Positions 20,679 to 29,755 of a stretch of DNA of 64,000 nucleotides are shown here, piece by piece. Below the pieces are notes generated by a model. The model ran no database searches and had not been told where the DNA came from. It saw only the letters and a program-made list of their open reading frames with translations. A program made the position numbers and the translations under genes. Position 1 is the first letter of the stretch; each line of letters opens with the position of its first letter. This stretch comes from an uncultured Tenacibaculum sp. (GTDB lineage: Bacteria > Bacteroidota > Bacteroidia > Flavobacteriales > Flavobacteriaceae): assembly GCF_947498805.1 (NCBI RefSeq), contig NZ_CANMLT010000001.1:62001-126000 (forward strand). The letters are read 5' to 3'.

Positions 20679-21275
20679 ATGATCGTTTTAATAGCTCCAG
20701 AAAAAGATATAGAAAATGAAATAGCAATCTTACATCAATTATTTGATGCGGGTTTGGAATATTATCATTTTAGAAAACCTCATAAAAATCTTGAGGAGCA
20801 TGTGGAGTATTTAAATCAGATAGATTCGAAGTATCATAACAGAATCATAGTTCATTATTTTCATGAATTATTAGATAAATTTAATTTGAAAGGAGTTCAT
20901 CTACAAGAACAACCAAGAATTGATTTAGGAAAAGAACTGAAAGATTATGTAGACGGTTATATGAGCAAAGGAAAAACAGTAAGTAGTTCTTTTCATGAAC
21001 CTGAAGTTTTGGATGCTTGTGAGGTGAAATTTGACTATCATTTATTAAGTCCTGTGTTTTCGTCCATATCAAAACAAGGGTATGAAGGGAGAGGTTTTGA
21101 TGTAAATCATATTGATAAATTCATTGTAGGAATGGGAGGTGTTAATTCTGAAACAATTTCAAAGACTCTAGTATTAGGCTTTAAAGGAATTGGAGTTTTA
21201 GGAGGTGTTTGGAATGCATCTAATCCAGTGGATAGTTTTAAAGAGATAAAGAGAGTTTTTGAAGAAAATAAGTAG
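20679..21275 (+). CDS. Thiamine phosphate synthase superfamily protein, TenI-like
   Basis: A 198-residue TIM-barrel protein of the ThiE/TenI group. It keeps the outline of the family: YYHFRKPHK (cf. QLR-K), GVHLQEQPR, a SPVFSSISKQGY segment and VGMGGVN near the phosphate site. It lacks the ThiE-type IND and T-x-TK residues that handle pyrophosphate. A true ThiE is encoded two genes on, so this one may be the thiazole tautomerase TenI. It is inside the riboswitch-controlled operon. A role as second ThiE cannot be excluded. Confidence 0.7.
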   Translation: MIVLIAPEKDIENEIAILHQLFDAGLEYYHFRKPHKNLEEHVEYLNQIDSKYHNRIIVHYFHELLDKFNLKGVHLQEQPRIDLGKELKDYVDGYMSKGKTVSSSFHEPEVLDACEVKFDYHLLSPVFSSISKQGYEGRGFDVNHIDKFIVGMGGVNSETISKTLVLGFKGIGVLGGVWNASNPVDSFKEIKRVFEENK

Positions 21276-21294
21276 AATCAACTAAGCTTTGAAG

Positions 21295-22044
21295 ATGAAT
21301 GAATACATATTAACGATAGCTGGATTTGATCCTTCGAGTGGAGCTGGGCTTACTTCAGATATTAAAACATTTGAAGCACATGATTTATATGGATTATCGG
21401 TTTGTACAGCTGTAACTGTACAAAATGATATCGGCTTTAAAGATTGTATTTGGATAAAAGAAACTGTAATTCTTAATCAAATTCAAACTTTATTTGAACG
21501 TTTTTCTATTTCGGTAGTGAAAATTGGAATAGTCGAATCTTGGAATGTATTACTAAATATTCAAAAACTATTAAAAAGACTAAATCCAGAGATTGTCATA
21601 GTACTGGATCCTGTTTTAAAAGCAAGTGCAGGATTTAATTTTCATAATAATAGCGCGATGGACGTTTTTGAGAATGTTTTAGAAAACTGTGATTTTATTA
21701 CACCCAATTATGAAGAGATCCAATCATTATTTCCTGAAAAAACCATAGAGGAAACAATTGAATTTCTTTCAGAAAGAACTAACATATATTTAAAAGGCGG
21801 ACATAGAGAAGATAAAAAGGGATGGGATGAAGTGTATCATAGTAAAATAGTACAACTGAATTTACCTCCTATAGAAAATTTTGTATACGAAAAACACGGT
21901 AGTGGTTGTGTATTATCATCAGCATTAGCATCAAATCTTCATAAAGGAATTCTTCTTGAAGATGCCGTAAAAAATGCCAAAGTATATACAGAACGATTTT
22001 TAAACTCTAATATTAGCCTTTTAGGAAACCATCAATATTCATGA
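21295..22044 (+). CDS. thiD: Hydroxymethylpyrimidine/phosphomethylpyrimidine kinase
   Basis: ThiD phosphorylates HMP phosphate to the diphosphate used by ThiE. The 249-residue product starts MNEYILTIAGFDPSSGAG, the substrate-binding signature, with TVQNDIGF, LDPVLKASAG and the ribokinase-type HGSGCVLSSALASNL near the C-terminus. The ATG at 21295 is preferred to a TTG six bases upstream. Its TGA overlaps the thiE ATG by four bases (ATGA), implying translational coupling. Confidence 0.93.
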   Translation: MNEYILTIAGFDPSSGAGLTSDIKTFEAHDLYGLSVCTAVTVQNDIGFKDCIWIKETVILNQIQTLFERFSISVVKIGIVESWNVLLNIQKLLKRLNPEIVIVLDPVLKASAGFNFHNNSAMDVFENVLENCDFITPNYEEIQSLFPEKTIEETIEFLSERTNIYLKGGHREDKKGWDEVYHSKIVQLNLPPIENFVYEKHGSGCVLSSALASNLHKGILLEDAVKNAKVYTERFLNSNISLLGNHQYS

Positions 22045-22682
22045 TAAGTAAATTACACTATATAACTCAAGGAGATACACCAGAAGTTCATTTAGAACAT
22101 ATACAAAGAGCTTGTTCATATGGAGCAGAATGGGTACAATTACGATTAAAGAATCTCAATGAAAAAGCAATTCTTGAAACCGCTAAAGAAGCTAGAACTA
22201 TTACTAGTCATTTCCAAACAAGGTTGATTATTAATGATTTTTACAAGATTGCAAAAGAAGTAAATGCAGATGGGGTACACTTGGGAAAGAAAGATACATG
22301 CCCTGAAAAAGCAAGAAGATATTTAGGAGACTTTTATACTATTGGAGGTACTGCAAATACAATAGAAGATTGTAGAGACTTAATAAAGAAAAAAGTTGAT
22401 TATATAGGACTTGGACCGTTTCAATTTACAGAGACAAAGAAGAACTTGAGTCCAGTTTTAGGACTAAAAGGATATGAACTTATAATAGAAGAGCTAAAGG
22501 CTAGTACTCCTATTATTGCTATTGGAGGGATAACGGTTAACAATGTTCCTTCTTTACTAAAAGCAGGTGTGCATGGGGTTGCAGTTTCTAGAGAGATAAC
22601 CCAAAACTTCGGTTCAATTCCTGCATTTCATAAACTGTTAAATACAGGAAGTTCGCAAGATCAAGTATATAGGTTTGATTAG
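22041..22682 (+). CDS. thiE: Thiamine phosphate synthase
   Basis: ThiE joins HMP diphosphate to thiazole phosphate, forming thiamine phosphate. The 213-residue product has all expected motifs: WVQLRLKN, LIINDF, ADGVHLGKKD, GGTANT, DYIGLGPFQFTETKKN and IAIGGIT. This makes it the functional ThiE, compared with the more degenerate paralogue upstream. It overlaps thiD by four bases and is followed by thiG after 24 bases. Confidence 0.94.
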   Translation: MISKLHYITQGDTPEVHLEHIQRACSYGAEWVQLRLKNLNEKAILETAKEARTITSHFQTRLIINDFYKIAKEVNADGVHLGKKDTCPEKARRYLGDFYTIGGTANTIEDCRDLIKKKVDYIGLGPFQFTETKKNLSPVLGLKGYELIIEELKASTPIIAIGGITVNNVPSLLKAGVHGVAVSREITQNFGSIPAFHKLLNTGSSQDQVYRFD

Positions 22683-22706
22683 TATTAAGCCATTAAAAAC
22701 AAAACA

Positions 22707-23474
22707 ATGACAACATTACAACTAGCAGATAAAACGTTTAATTCACGATTATTTACAGGAACTGGAAAGTTTAGTTCCTCGCAAAAAATGCAAGAAGCTT
22801 TATTAGCTTCAGAAAGTGAACTTATAACAGTAGCATTAAAAAGAGTAGATGTTCAAAATGAAGAGGACGATATTTTAACGCACTTAAATCATAAAAGAAT
22901 AAACTTATTACCCAACACGTCTGGAGTAAGAACAGCAAAAGAAGCTGTTTTTGCAGCTGAGTTATCGAGAGAAGCTTTAGAAACCAATTGGTTAAAATTG
23001 GAAATTCATCCAGACCCTAAGTATCTATTACCAGATCCTATTGAAACTTTAAAAGCAGCAGAAGAGTTGGTGAAAAAAGGGTTTGTAGTAATGCCATATA
23101 TTCATGCTGATCCAGTATTATGTAAAAGATTGGAAGAAGTAGGAACTCAATGTGTAATGCCATTGGGAGCGCCTATTGGAAGTAATAAAGGGTTAAAAAC
23201 ATTGGAGTTTTTAGAAATTATTATAGAACAATCAAATGTACCAGTTGTGGTTGATGCAGGTATTGGTTCACCATCGCACGCAGCACATGCAATGGAATTA
23301 GGTGCAGACGCAGTTTTGGTAAATACAGCAATCGCAGTATCACAAAATCCGGCGGCAATGGCAAAAGCTTTTAAAATGGCAGTTGAAGCAGGTAGAATGG
23401 CATACGAAGCCAAACTAGCTCCTGTAAAACAACATGCAGAAGCAAGTAGTCCATTGACCTCATTTTTAAGTTAA
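22707..23474 (+). CDS. thiG: Thiazole synthase ThiG
   Basis: ThiG forms the thiazole ring from deoxyxylulose phosphate, dehydroglycine and ThiS thiocarboxylate. The 255-residue product begins [19 protein letters not shown], carries the Schiff-base lysine in NWLKLEI (Lys97), [31 protein letters not shown] and [20 protein letters not shown]. Complete and of normal length. It sits directly before thiH, its partner. Confidence 0.97.
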   Translation: MTTLQLADKTFNSRLFTGTGKFSSSQKMQEALLASESELITVALKRVDVQNEEDDILTHLNHKRINLLPNTSGVRTAKEAVFAAELSREALETNWLKLEIHPDPKYLLPDPIETLKAAEELVKKGFVVMPYIHADPVLCKRLEEVGTQCVMPLGAPIGSNKGLKTLEFLEIIIEQSNVPVVVDAGIGSPSHAAHAMELGADAVLVNTAIAVSQNPAAMAKAFKMAVEAGRMAYEAKLAPVKQHAEASSPLTSFLS

Positions 23475-23504
23475 ATATAGTTATTAGTAAGCATAGATTT
23501 TGGT

Positions 23505-24638
23505 ATGAGTTTAGAAGAGCCTATAGTAACTAATAGTTTTAAAGATGTTTTTGATTTATATGATTGGGATACTACTTTGACTAGTATTCTTTCAAAAACA
23601 CCTGAGGATGTTAAGCGTGCCTTAGAAAAAGAAAGAAGAGATTTAGAAGATTTTAAAGCGTTAATTTCTCCTGCAGCGAAACCTTATATAGAACAGATGG
23701 CACAAAAGAGTAGTATACTAACTAAGAAAAGGTTTGGTAATACTATTCAAATGTATGCACCCATTTATTTAAGTAATGAATGTCAGAATATTTGTACCTA
23801 CTGTGGGTTTAGTTTAACTAATAAGATTCCAAGACGTACTCTAACAGATAATGAGATACTACAAGAAGTAGCATTTTTAAAAGAAAAAGGCTACGATCAT
23901 ATTTTATTAGTTACTGGTGAGGCAAATAGAACTGTCGGTGTAGACTATATAAAAAATGCCATTCAATTAATTAAATCGCAATTTTCTAATATAACCATCG
24001 AGGTGCAGCCATTAGACCAAGACGAATATGGACAGTTAATTGAAAGCGGATTATATGCAGTATTGGTATATCAAGAAACATATCACAAACAAGAATATAA
24101 AAAGCATCATCCAAAAGGGAAAAAGTCAAATTTCCAATATCGATTAGATACACCTGATAGATTAGGGAAAGCAGGAATTCATAAAATAGGTCTTGGAGCA
24201 TTATTTGGATTGGAAGACTGGAGAGCTGATAGCTTTTTTACCGCATTACACTTAAAATACTTACAGAAGAATTATTGGAAAACAAAATATTCAATATCAT
24301 TTCCTAGACTTCGACCTCATTCTGGAGGATTAGAGCCTAAAGTAGAGATGACAGATGCAGATTTAGTACAGTTGATTTGTGCATTTCGATTATTTGATGA
24401 AGATGTGGAATTATCAATGTCAACACGAGAAAGTGAAGTATTTAGAAATAATATTGTAAAGCTTGGAGCTACCTCAATGAGTGCTGAATCAAAGACCAAT
24501 CCAGGAGGATATAGCGTTGAACCTCAATCATTGGAACAATTTGAAATTTCAGATGAAAGAAGTACGGAAGAAATAGTTCAAATGTTAAAAAATCAAGGAT
24601 TGGAAGTTGTATGGAAAGATTGGGAACATTTTAGTTAA
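23505..24638 (+). CDS. thiH: 2-iminoacetate synthase ThiH
   Basis: ThiH is a radical SAM enzyme that splits tyrosine to dehydroglycine for ThiG. The 377-residue product has the cluster motif CQNICTYCGF (Cys93, Cys97, Cys100; CxxxCxxC), LVTGEANRTVGVDYI, and the C-terminal LSMSTRES and GATSMSAESKTNPGGY segments. Use of ThiH rather than ThiO means tyrosine, not glycine, supplies the fragment. It follows thiG by 30 bases. Confidence 0.96.
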   Translation: MSLEEPIVTNSFKDVFDLYDWDTTLTSILSKTPEDVKRALEKERRDLEDFKALISPAAKPYIEQMAQKSSILTKKRFGNTIQMYAPIYLSNECQNICTYCGFSLTNKIPRRTLTDNEILQEVAFLKEKGYDHILLVTGEANRTVGVDYIKNAIQLIKSQFSNITIEVQPLDQDEYGQLIESGLYAVLVYQETYHKQEYKKHHPKGKKSNFQYRLDTPDRLGKAGIHKIGLGALFGLEDWRADSFFTALHLKYLQKNYWKTKYSISFPRLRPHSGGLEPKVEMTDADLVQLICAFRLFDEDVELSMSTRESEVFRNNIVKLGATSMSAESKTNPGGYSVEPQSLEQFEISDERSTEEIVQMLKNQGLEVVWKDWEHFS

Positions 24639-24673
24639 TTTTGAGTTTGAATAGTAAACTTGTCAGATAACAA

Positions 24674-25732
24674 ATGCTAGAGTTAACATTAGAAGAACAA
24701 AAACAATACAATAGGCACCTAATTTTAGATAAAATTGGAAAGGAAGGGCAGTTAAAATTAAAACAAGCGAAGGTTTTAGTTATTGGAGCAGGAGGATTAG
24801 GTTGTCCGATATTACAGTATTTAACGGCAGCAGGAGTTGGTACCATTGGTATAATTGATCATGATTTAGTAGATCAAAGTAACTTACAAAGACAAATTTT
24901 ATATACTACCGATGACGTTGGTAAATCAAAAGCAGCATCGGCTGCATTTCGATTAGAAAAGTTAAATCCTTATGTGAATTTTGTAGTTTATAAAGAACAG
25001 TTAACAAATAAAAATGCATTGTCATTATTCGCTAAATACGATATAATAGTTGATGGTAGTGATAATTTTGCTACACGCTATTTAACCAATGATGCAGCTA
25101 TTATAACTAAGAAACCTTTGGTGTATGGAGCTATCTTTAAATTTGAAGGACAAGTAAGTGTATTTAATTATAAAGGAAGTGCTTCGTATAGATGCTTGTA
25201 TCCAACACCGCCAAAACCAGAAGAATCTCCAAATTGTTCAGAGATAGGGGTATTAGGAGTTTTGCCTGGGATTATAGGAAGTTTACAAGCAAGTGAAACC
25301 ATTAAAATTATTTGTGGAATAGGAGAGGTTTTAGCAAATAAGTTGTTGATGTTTGATACACTGAGTATGCGACAAATGATGTTGAAATATGAAAAGACTT
25401 CTCAAACAGAAATAGACAAATTAGAAGAAGATTATGAGTTTTTCTGTGGAATTCGAAAAGCAAGTAAGGAAATTACACAGCAAGAATTAGAAGAGAATAT
25501 TAATAGCTATAATTTGTTAGATGTTCGCGAAACATGGGAACGAGAAGAGTATCATATTGGAGGGCAGCATATTCCTTTAGGAGAATTAGAACATAGATTT
25601 TCAGAATTAAAAACCGATAAACCAGTTGTTGTGTATTGTAAATCTGGAAAACGTAGTTCTAGAGCTATTGAATTTTTGGAAAGTAAATTAAAAACACCTG
25701 ACTTTATCAATTTAAAATCAGGTGTGAAATAG
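24674..25732 (+). CDS. thiF: ThiF/MoeB-family adenylyltransferase with C-terminal rhodanese domain
   Basis: This E1-like enzyme should adenylate the ThiS C-terminus. The 352-residue product has a nucleotide-binding GAGGLGCP at 38-45, SNLQRQILY, DGSDNFATRYL, and NCSEIGVLGVLPG with the likely catalytic cysteine. The zinc cysteine pairs of MoeB are incomplete. Residues 265-352 are a rhodanese domain with active Cys near 322 (CKSGKRSSRA), which could deliver sulfur. Its operon position supports thiF; a shared role with molybdopterin is possible. The 3' end contains a minus-strand terminator. Confidence 0.88.
   Translation: MLELTLEEQKQYNRHLILDKIGKEGQLKLKQAKVLVIGAGGLGCPILQYLTAAGVGTIGIIDHDLVDQSNLQRQILYTTDDVGKSKAASAAFRLEKLNPYVNFVVYKEQLTNKNALSLFAKYDIIVDGSDNFATRYLTNDAAIITKKPLVYGAIFKFEGQVSVFNYKGSASYRCLYPTPPKPEESPNCSEIGVLGVLPGIIGSLQASETIKIICGIGEVLANKLLMFDTLSMRQMMLKYEKTSQTEIDKLEEDYEFFCGIRKASKEITQQELEENINSYNLLDVRETWEREEYHIGGQHIPLGELEHRFSELKTDKPVVVYCKSGKRSSRAIEFLESKLKTPDFINLKSGVK
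25694..25725 (-). terminator. Terminator of the M1 peptidase gene, embedded in the 3' end of thiF
   Basis: ACACCTGA (25694-25701) and TCAGGTGT (25718-25725) are perfect inverted repeats. Read on the minus strand the stem is followed by TTTTTAATTTACTTT. The structure lies in the last thiF codons, only 12 bases past the stop of the convergent peptidase gene. Confidence 0.6.
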
Positions 25733-25737
25733 AGTAT

Positions 25738-27396
25738 TTAGTTAATTTCTTTAGCGTCTATATAATAATTTCTATCAGGAACAATAGAATCAGATGTTAT
25801 AGAAACTGTTTGCCATTGTTCTGTTGGTTGTAAGACAATCTCTTTTTTACCATCTTTGATTTTAATAGGCATATCAAAGCCTTTAACAGTATTGGCCCAG
25901 CGAAATTTTAGATTTCCTTTATGAATCTGGTATTCCAAAATAGGGATTTCAGTAGTACGTAAATACTGATCAAAAACTTTACTGAAATCTATACCAGATT
26001 GTTTGGAAATATAATTTTCAATTTGTTTCGTAGTAACAGTTTGATGATAAAAAGTTTTGTTTAGTCCACGTAAAATGTTTCGCCAAGTATCATCATTATC
26101 AATAATAGTTCTAATGGTATGAAGCATGTTAGCGCCTTTGTAATACATGTCTCCAGAACCTTCATTGTTTACGTCGTATTTACCAATAATAGGTTTGTCA
26201 TTTTGAATATTTCTTCGAGTTCCTATAACATAATCTGCTGCAGCTTTTTTTCCATAATAATAATCTAAAAACAAATTTTCAGAATAGGCAGTAAAGCTTT
26301 CATGAATCCACATATCTGCAATATCTACATTGGTTATATTGTTAGCAAACCATTCATGTCCTGCTTCGTGAATAATTATAAAATCAAATTTTAATCCCCA
26401 TCCAGTACCAGATAAATCTCTACCTAAATATCCTTTTTTATACTGATTTCCATAGGTAACAGAACTTTGATGTTCCATTCCTAAATAAGGTACTTCTACT
26501 AATTTGAAACTATCCTCATAAAAAGGGTATTTACCAAACCAATGCTCAAAGGCTTTCATCATTTTAGGAGCATCTTTAAAATGTTCCTTAGCTTTATCTA
26601 AATTGTCTCTAAGTACATAATACTCCATGTCCAATACTCCATCCTCTCCTTGGTATTTTTCAGAAAAATGTACGTAATCACCAATATTTACATTTACTCC
26701 GTAGTTATTAATAGGGTTGTTTACAAACCAATGATAAGTAGTCGTATGATCAGTATGAGGTTCAACTTTACGAAGTCTTCCGTTAGAAATATTCATTAAG
26801 TTTTTAGGAACACGTACGCTAATGGCCATACTATCTACTTCATCATACATATGATCTTTATTTGGCCACCAAATACTGGCACCTAAACCTTGACAAGAGG
26901 TTGCTACAAAATGATTCCCGTTTGAATCCTTTTTCCATGAAAAACCGCCATCCCATGGAGCTCTAATAGCTTCTTTTGGATGACCTTCATAATACACATC
27001 AATACTTTGAATAGAACCTCTTTCTTGTGGAGAATTTAATTTTACAAAATGCGCGTTTCCTTCAGAAATAACCTCTAGTTTTTTTCCATCTTGTAATACT
27101 TTGATGATTTTTAAAGGAGGTTGTAAATCAACCTGTAGTCTGTTATTCGATTGTAAAACTTTATACTGAATAGTGTTTTTACCAGATAAAAACTTTTTAT
27201 TCGGATTAACTTCAATATCTAAGTGATAGTAAGTTAAATCCCACCAAGACCTTTCAGGGGTAATAGAACCTCTTAAGGAATCTTGACGTGTGAAATTTCC
27301 TTGTTTAGAATTTAATAAACCATCTTTTTGAGCTGAGATCTTACATGAAATTATAAAAATGCTTAAAAAGATAATAAGGGGAGTTTTATTGAGCAT
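25738..27396 (-). CDS. M1-family zinc metallopeptidase, predicted lipoprotein
   Basis: A 552-residue aminopeptidase-N-like enzyme. It has a signal peptide ending in a lipobox (FIISC, Cys18), so it is likely anchored in the envelope. Zinc ligands are clear: HEAGHEWFANN (His343, Glu344, His347) and Glu366 in WIHESF, 18 residues on; YLGMEHQSS near 304-312 corresponds to the exopeptidase GxMEN motif in modified form. It lacks the long C-terminal ERAP-like domain. The stop codon is 5 bases from the thiF stop on the other strand. Confidence 0.92.
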   Translation of the reverse strand: MLNKTPLIIFLSIFIISCKISAQKDGLLNSKQGNFTRQDSLRGSITPERSWWDLTYYHLDIEVNPNKKFLSGKNTIQYKVLQSNNRLQVDLQPPLKIIKVLQDGKKLEVISEGNAHFVKLNSPQERGSIQSIDVYYEGHPKEAIRAPWDGGFSWKKDSNGNHFVATSCQGLGASIWWPNKDHMYDEVDSMAISVRVPKNLMNISNGRLRKVEPHTDHTTTYHWFVNNPINNYGVNVNIGDYVHFSEKYQGEDGVLDMEYYVLRDNLDKAKEHFKDAPKMMKAFEHWFGKYPFYEDSFKLVEVPYLGMEHQSSVTYGNQYKKGYLGRDLSGTGWGLKFDFIIIHEAGHEWFANNITNVDIADMWIHESFTAYSENLFLDYYYGKKAAADYVIGTRRNIQNDKPIIGKYDVNNEGSGDMYYKGANMLHTIRTIIDNDDTWRNILRGLNKTFYHQTVTTKQIENYISKQSGIDFSKVFDQYLRTTEIPILEYQIHKGNLKFRWANTVKGFDMPIKIKDGKKEIVLQPTEQWQTVSITSDSIVPDRNYYIDAKEIN

Positions 27397-27475
27397 AGTC
27401 AGAAACTTAAGTTGAGTGCTAAGATAAGTTTTTAAACTGTTCTTTTATTTTAGATATTTGCTGAAAATTTACTCA

Positions 27476-28276
27476 ATGCAAAAAATTGTATTAATTACTG
27501 GAGCTTCATCAGGAATAGGAAAGGCCATAGCTACTTATCTTCATGAAAAAAAGTATAAAGTTTATGGAACAAGTAGAAATCCTCAAAATTTAAGTGTTCC
27601 GTTTTCTACGGTTGCTTTGGATGTAACGAATGTAGATACTATTCAAAAAGCCATAGAAGAAGTTGTGTCTAAAGAAGGTAGAATTGACGTACTAATAAAT
27701 AATGCAGGAAAGGGAATTACCGGACCAATTGAAGATACACCTACCGATGAAATGCGAGCGAATTTTGAAACCAATTTTTTTGGAGCTATTGAGGTAATGA
27801 AGGCGGTTTTACCAACTATGAGAAATCAGGGAAGCGGATTAATCATTAATACAACTTCAATTGCAGGATATATGGGCCTACCTTTTAGAGGTATTTATTC
27901 AGCCAGTAAAGGAGCATTAGAATTGGTAACGGAAGCATTAAGTATGGAAGTTAAACAATTTGGAGTTAAAGTTGTAAATGCTGCACCTGGTGATTTTGCT
28001 ACTAATATTGCAGCCGGAAGATATCATACTCCTGTTTTTGAAGAATCGGCATACAAAGAAAAATATGCTGAAAACTTGGCATTAATGGATGAGCATGTAG
28101 ATTCTGGAAAAGATCCAATATTAATGGCAAAGGCAATTGAAAAGATTATAGAAACTAAAAACCCTAAGATTCATTATAAAATAGGAGCTTTTATGGAAAA
28201 ATTCTCAATTGTTTTAAAAAGAGTATTGCCAGATAAAGTTTATGAAAAGCTTTTGATGAATCACTACAAGCTATGA
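27476..28276 (+). CDS. Short-chain dehydrogenase/reductase, SDR family
   Basis: A 266-residue classical SDR. The Rossmann motif TGASSGIG is at residues 8-15, NNAGKG at 75-80, the catalytic Ser in NTTSIAG near 128, and YSASK (Tyr141, Lys145). NAD(P)H-dependent oxidoreduction of an unknown substrate is expected; retinol-dehydrogenase-like sequences are similar. The ATG at 27476 is preferred to a TTG 18 bases upstream. Its stop overlaps the start of the next gene by four bases (ATGA). Confidence 0.92.
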   Translation: MQKIVLITGASSGIGKAIATYLHEKKYKVYGTSRNPQNLSVPFSTVALDVTNVDTIQKAIEEVVSKEGRIDVLINNAGKGITGPIEDTPTDEMRANFETNFFGAIEVMKAVLPTMRNQGSGLIINTTSIAGYMGLPFRGIYSASKGALELVTEALSMEVKQFGVKVVNAAPGDFATNIAAGRYHTPVFEESAYKEKYAENLALMDEHVDSGKDPILMAKAIEKIIETKNPKIHYKIGAFMEKFSIVLKRVLPDKVYEKLLMNHYKL

Positions 28277-28941
28277 GAATAAAAGCAACAATTATATTAA
28301 TACTATTCTCACTAGTTCTTTCTGCACAAAATATTGAAGGAAAATGGTTAATGAGCTTTGAGGAGAGTATTAACACAAATTCAGTTCCTGAAATATATAT
28401 CATGGAATTTAAAAATGGAGTTGCAAAAGCATTTGATTTTGATTTTGATAAACTAGTAGAAAAAGAAAGAAAGTTTAAAGTTACTAGAGAAACTATAGAT
28501 ATTGATGATGAAGAGGGTGTTGTAAGCTTGCCTTACAGGTTTATTAATGATAATGTTCTAGAAGTTGTTCACCCAATGAGTAATGGAAAAGGAACACAAT
28601 TTAAACTTCCAATAATTTACTTTAGAATACAACCTACAAAAACTTCATTATCCAAAGAAGAAATAGAAAATACTTTATATAAAACAGAAATAGGTACTAT
28701 TTCTTTTGAAAAGAGTTTAGAGAACTATTTGTTAAAAGTTAAAGAGGAGGATTTTAACTTTTTTAATGAAAGGTTTTTTATTGAAAAATTGGATGATACT
28801 TTTGTTATTTCGAGTTATCAATATGGAAAAAGAAATAAGATAACTTTGATTAAAGAAGTAGATAATAATGGTTTAGTATTGGTTGGAGGTAATGAAAAAC
28901 CCTATCTATTGACTTTAAAAAAGGTGAAAGCTAAAAATTAG
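28273..28941 (+). CDS. Hypothetical secreted protein
   Basis: Not recognised. The 222-residue product has a Sec signal peptide (MRIKATIILILFSLVLSAQ), then a region starting NIEGKWLMSFEES, reminiscent of lipocalin-like domains that begin with a G-x-W motif. It is rich in Lys and Glu with alternating hydrophobic residues, suggesting beta-structure. It overlaps the upstream SDR gene by four bases, so the two are co-translated and may work together, but no function can be given. Confidence 0.75.
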   Translation: MRIKATIILILFSLVLSAQNIEGKWLMSFEESINTNSVPEIYIMEFKNGVAKAFDFDFDKLVEKERKFKVTRETIDIDDEEGVVSLPYRFINDNVLEVVHPMSNGKGTQFKLPIIYFRIQPTKTSLSKEEIENTLYKTEIGTISFEKSLENYLLKVKEEDFNFFNERFFIEKLDDTFVISSYQYGKRNKITLIKEVDNNGLVLVGGNEKPYLLTLKKVKAKN

Positions 28942-28973
28942 GTGTTTACACGTGATATTTATATTAAGCTAAG

Positions 28974-28981
28974 TATCTTTG
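28974..28981 (+). promoter_or_regulatory. Promoter -7 box of the fructose-6-phosphate aldolase gene
   Basis: TATCTTTG matches TAnnTTTG and lies 51 bases before the ATG. No convincing TTTG was seen at the -33 distance. Confidence 0.55.
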
Positions 28982-29032
28982 TTCCTTAAATTATTCTATT
29001 AATCGAACACAACTATTTAATACAATATATAC

Positions 29033-29686
29033 ATGAAATTTTTTATTGATACTGCAAACTTAGATCAGATTAGAGAAGCGCAAGCTTTAGGTATTTTAGA
29101 TGGAGTTACTACAAACCCATCATTAATGGCTAAAGAAGGGATTACTGGAGAAGAAAATATTAAGAATCATTACAAAGCTATTTGTGAGATTGTTGATGGT
29201 GATGTTTCTGCAGAGGTAATTTCTACTGATTTTGAAGGAATGGTAAAAGAAGGTGAAGCATTAGCAGCTTTACACCCACAAATTGTGGTAAAATTACCAA
29301 TGATTGCTGATGGAGTAAAAGCTTGTAAGTATTTTTCTGATAAAGGAATTAAAACAAACGTTACATTAGTATTTTCTGCAGGACAAGCTTTATTAGCTGC
29401 AAAGGCAGGAGCAACATATGTATCTCCATTTATTGGTCGTCTAGATGATATTTCTACAGATGGATTAAACTTAATTGAAGAAATCCGTACGATTTATGAT
29501 AACTATATGTTCGATACAGAAATCTTAGCAGCTTCTGTTCGTCATACAATGCATATTATTGATTGTGCTAAGCTTGGTGCTGATGTAATGACTGGACCTT
29601 TAAGTGCAATTTCTGGATTATTAAAGCATCCATTAACAGATATCGGTTTAGAGAAATTCTTAGCAGATTATAAAAAAGGAAACTAA
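29033..29686 (+). CDS. fsa: Fructose-6-phosphate aldolase / small transaldolase
   Basis: A 217-residue member of the short transaldolase (TalC/FSA) group. It starts [20 protein letters not shown], has [14 protein letters not shown] near residues 24-37, the catalytic lysine in VVKLPM (near residue 86), [19 protein letters not shown] and FIGRLDDIS. It interconverts fructose 6-phosphate with dihydroxyacetone and glyceraldehyde 3-phosphate, or acts as a transaldolase; these cannot be told apart here. Own promoter and own terminator suggest a monocistronic unit. Confidence 0.93.
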   Translation: MKFFIDTANLDQIREAQALGILDGVTTNPSLMAKEGITGEENIKNHYKAICEIVDGDVSAEVISTDFEGMVKEGEALAALHPQIVVKLPMIADGVKACKYFSDKGIKTNVTLVFSAGQALLAAKAGATYVSPFIGRLDDISTDGLNLIEEIRTIYDNYMFDTEILAASVRHTMHIIDCAKLGADVMTGPLSAISGLLKHPLTDIGLEKFLADYKKGN

Positions 29687-29710
29687 TCAACATTGTTGAT
29701 TTTATATACT

Positions 29711-29744
29711 AAATGTCATTTCGTTTTCCGAGATGACATTTTTT
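29711..29744 (+). terminator. Rho-independent terminator after fsa
   Basis: AAATGTCAT/ATGACATTT is a perfect 9-bp stem continued by a U-G pair and TCG/CGA around a short T-rich loop, then six Ts. It ends 11 bases before the menD ATG. Confidence 0.88.
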
Positions 29745-29755
29745 AGCTTAAACAT

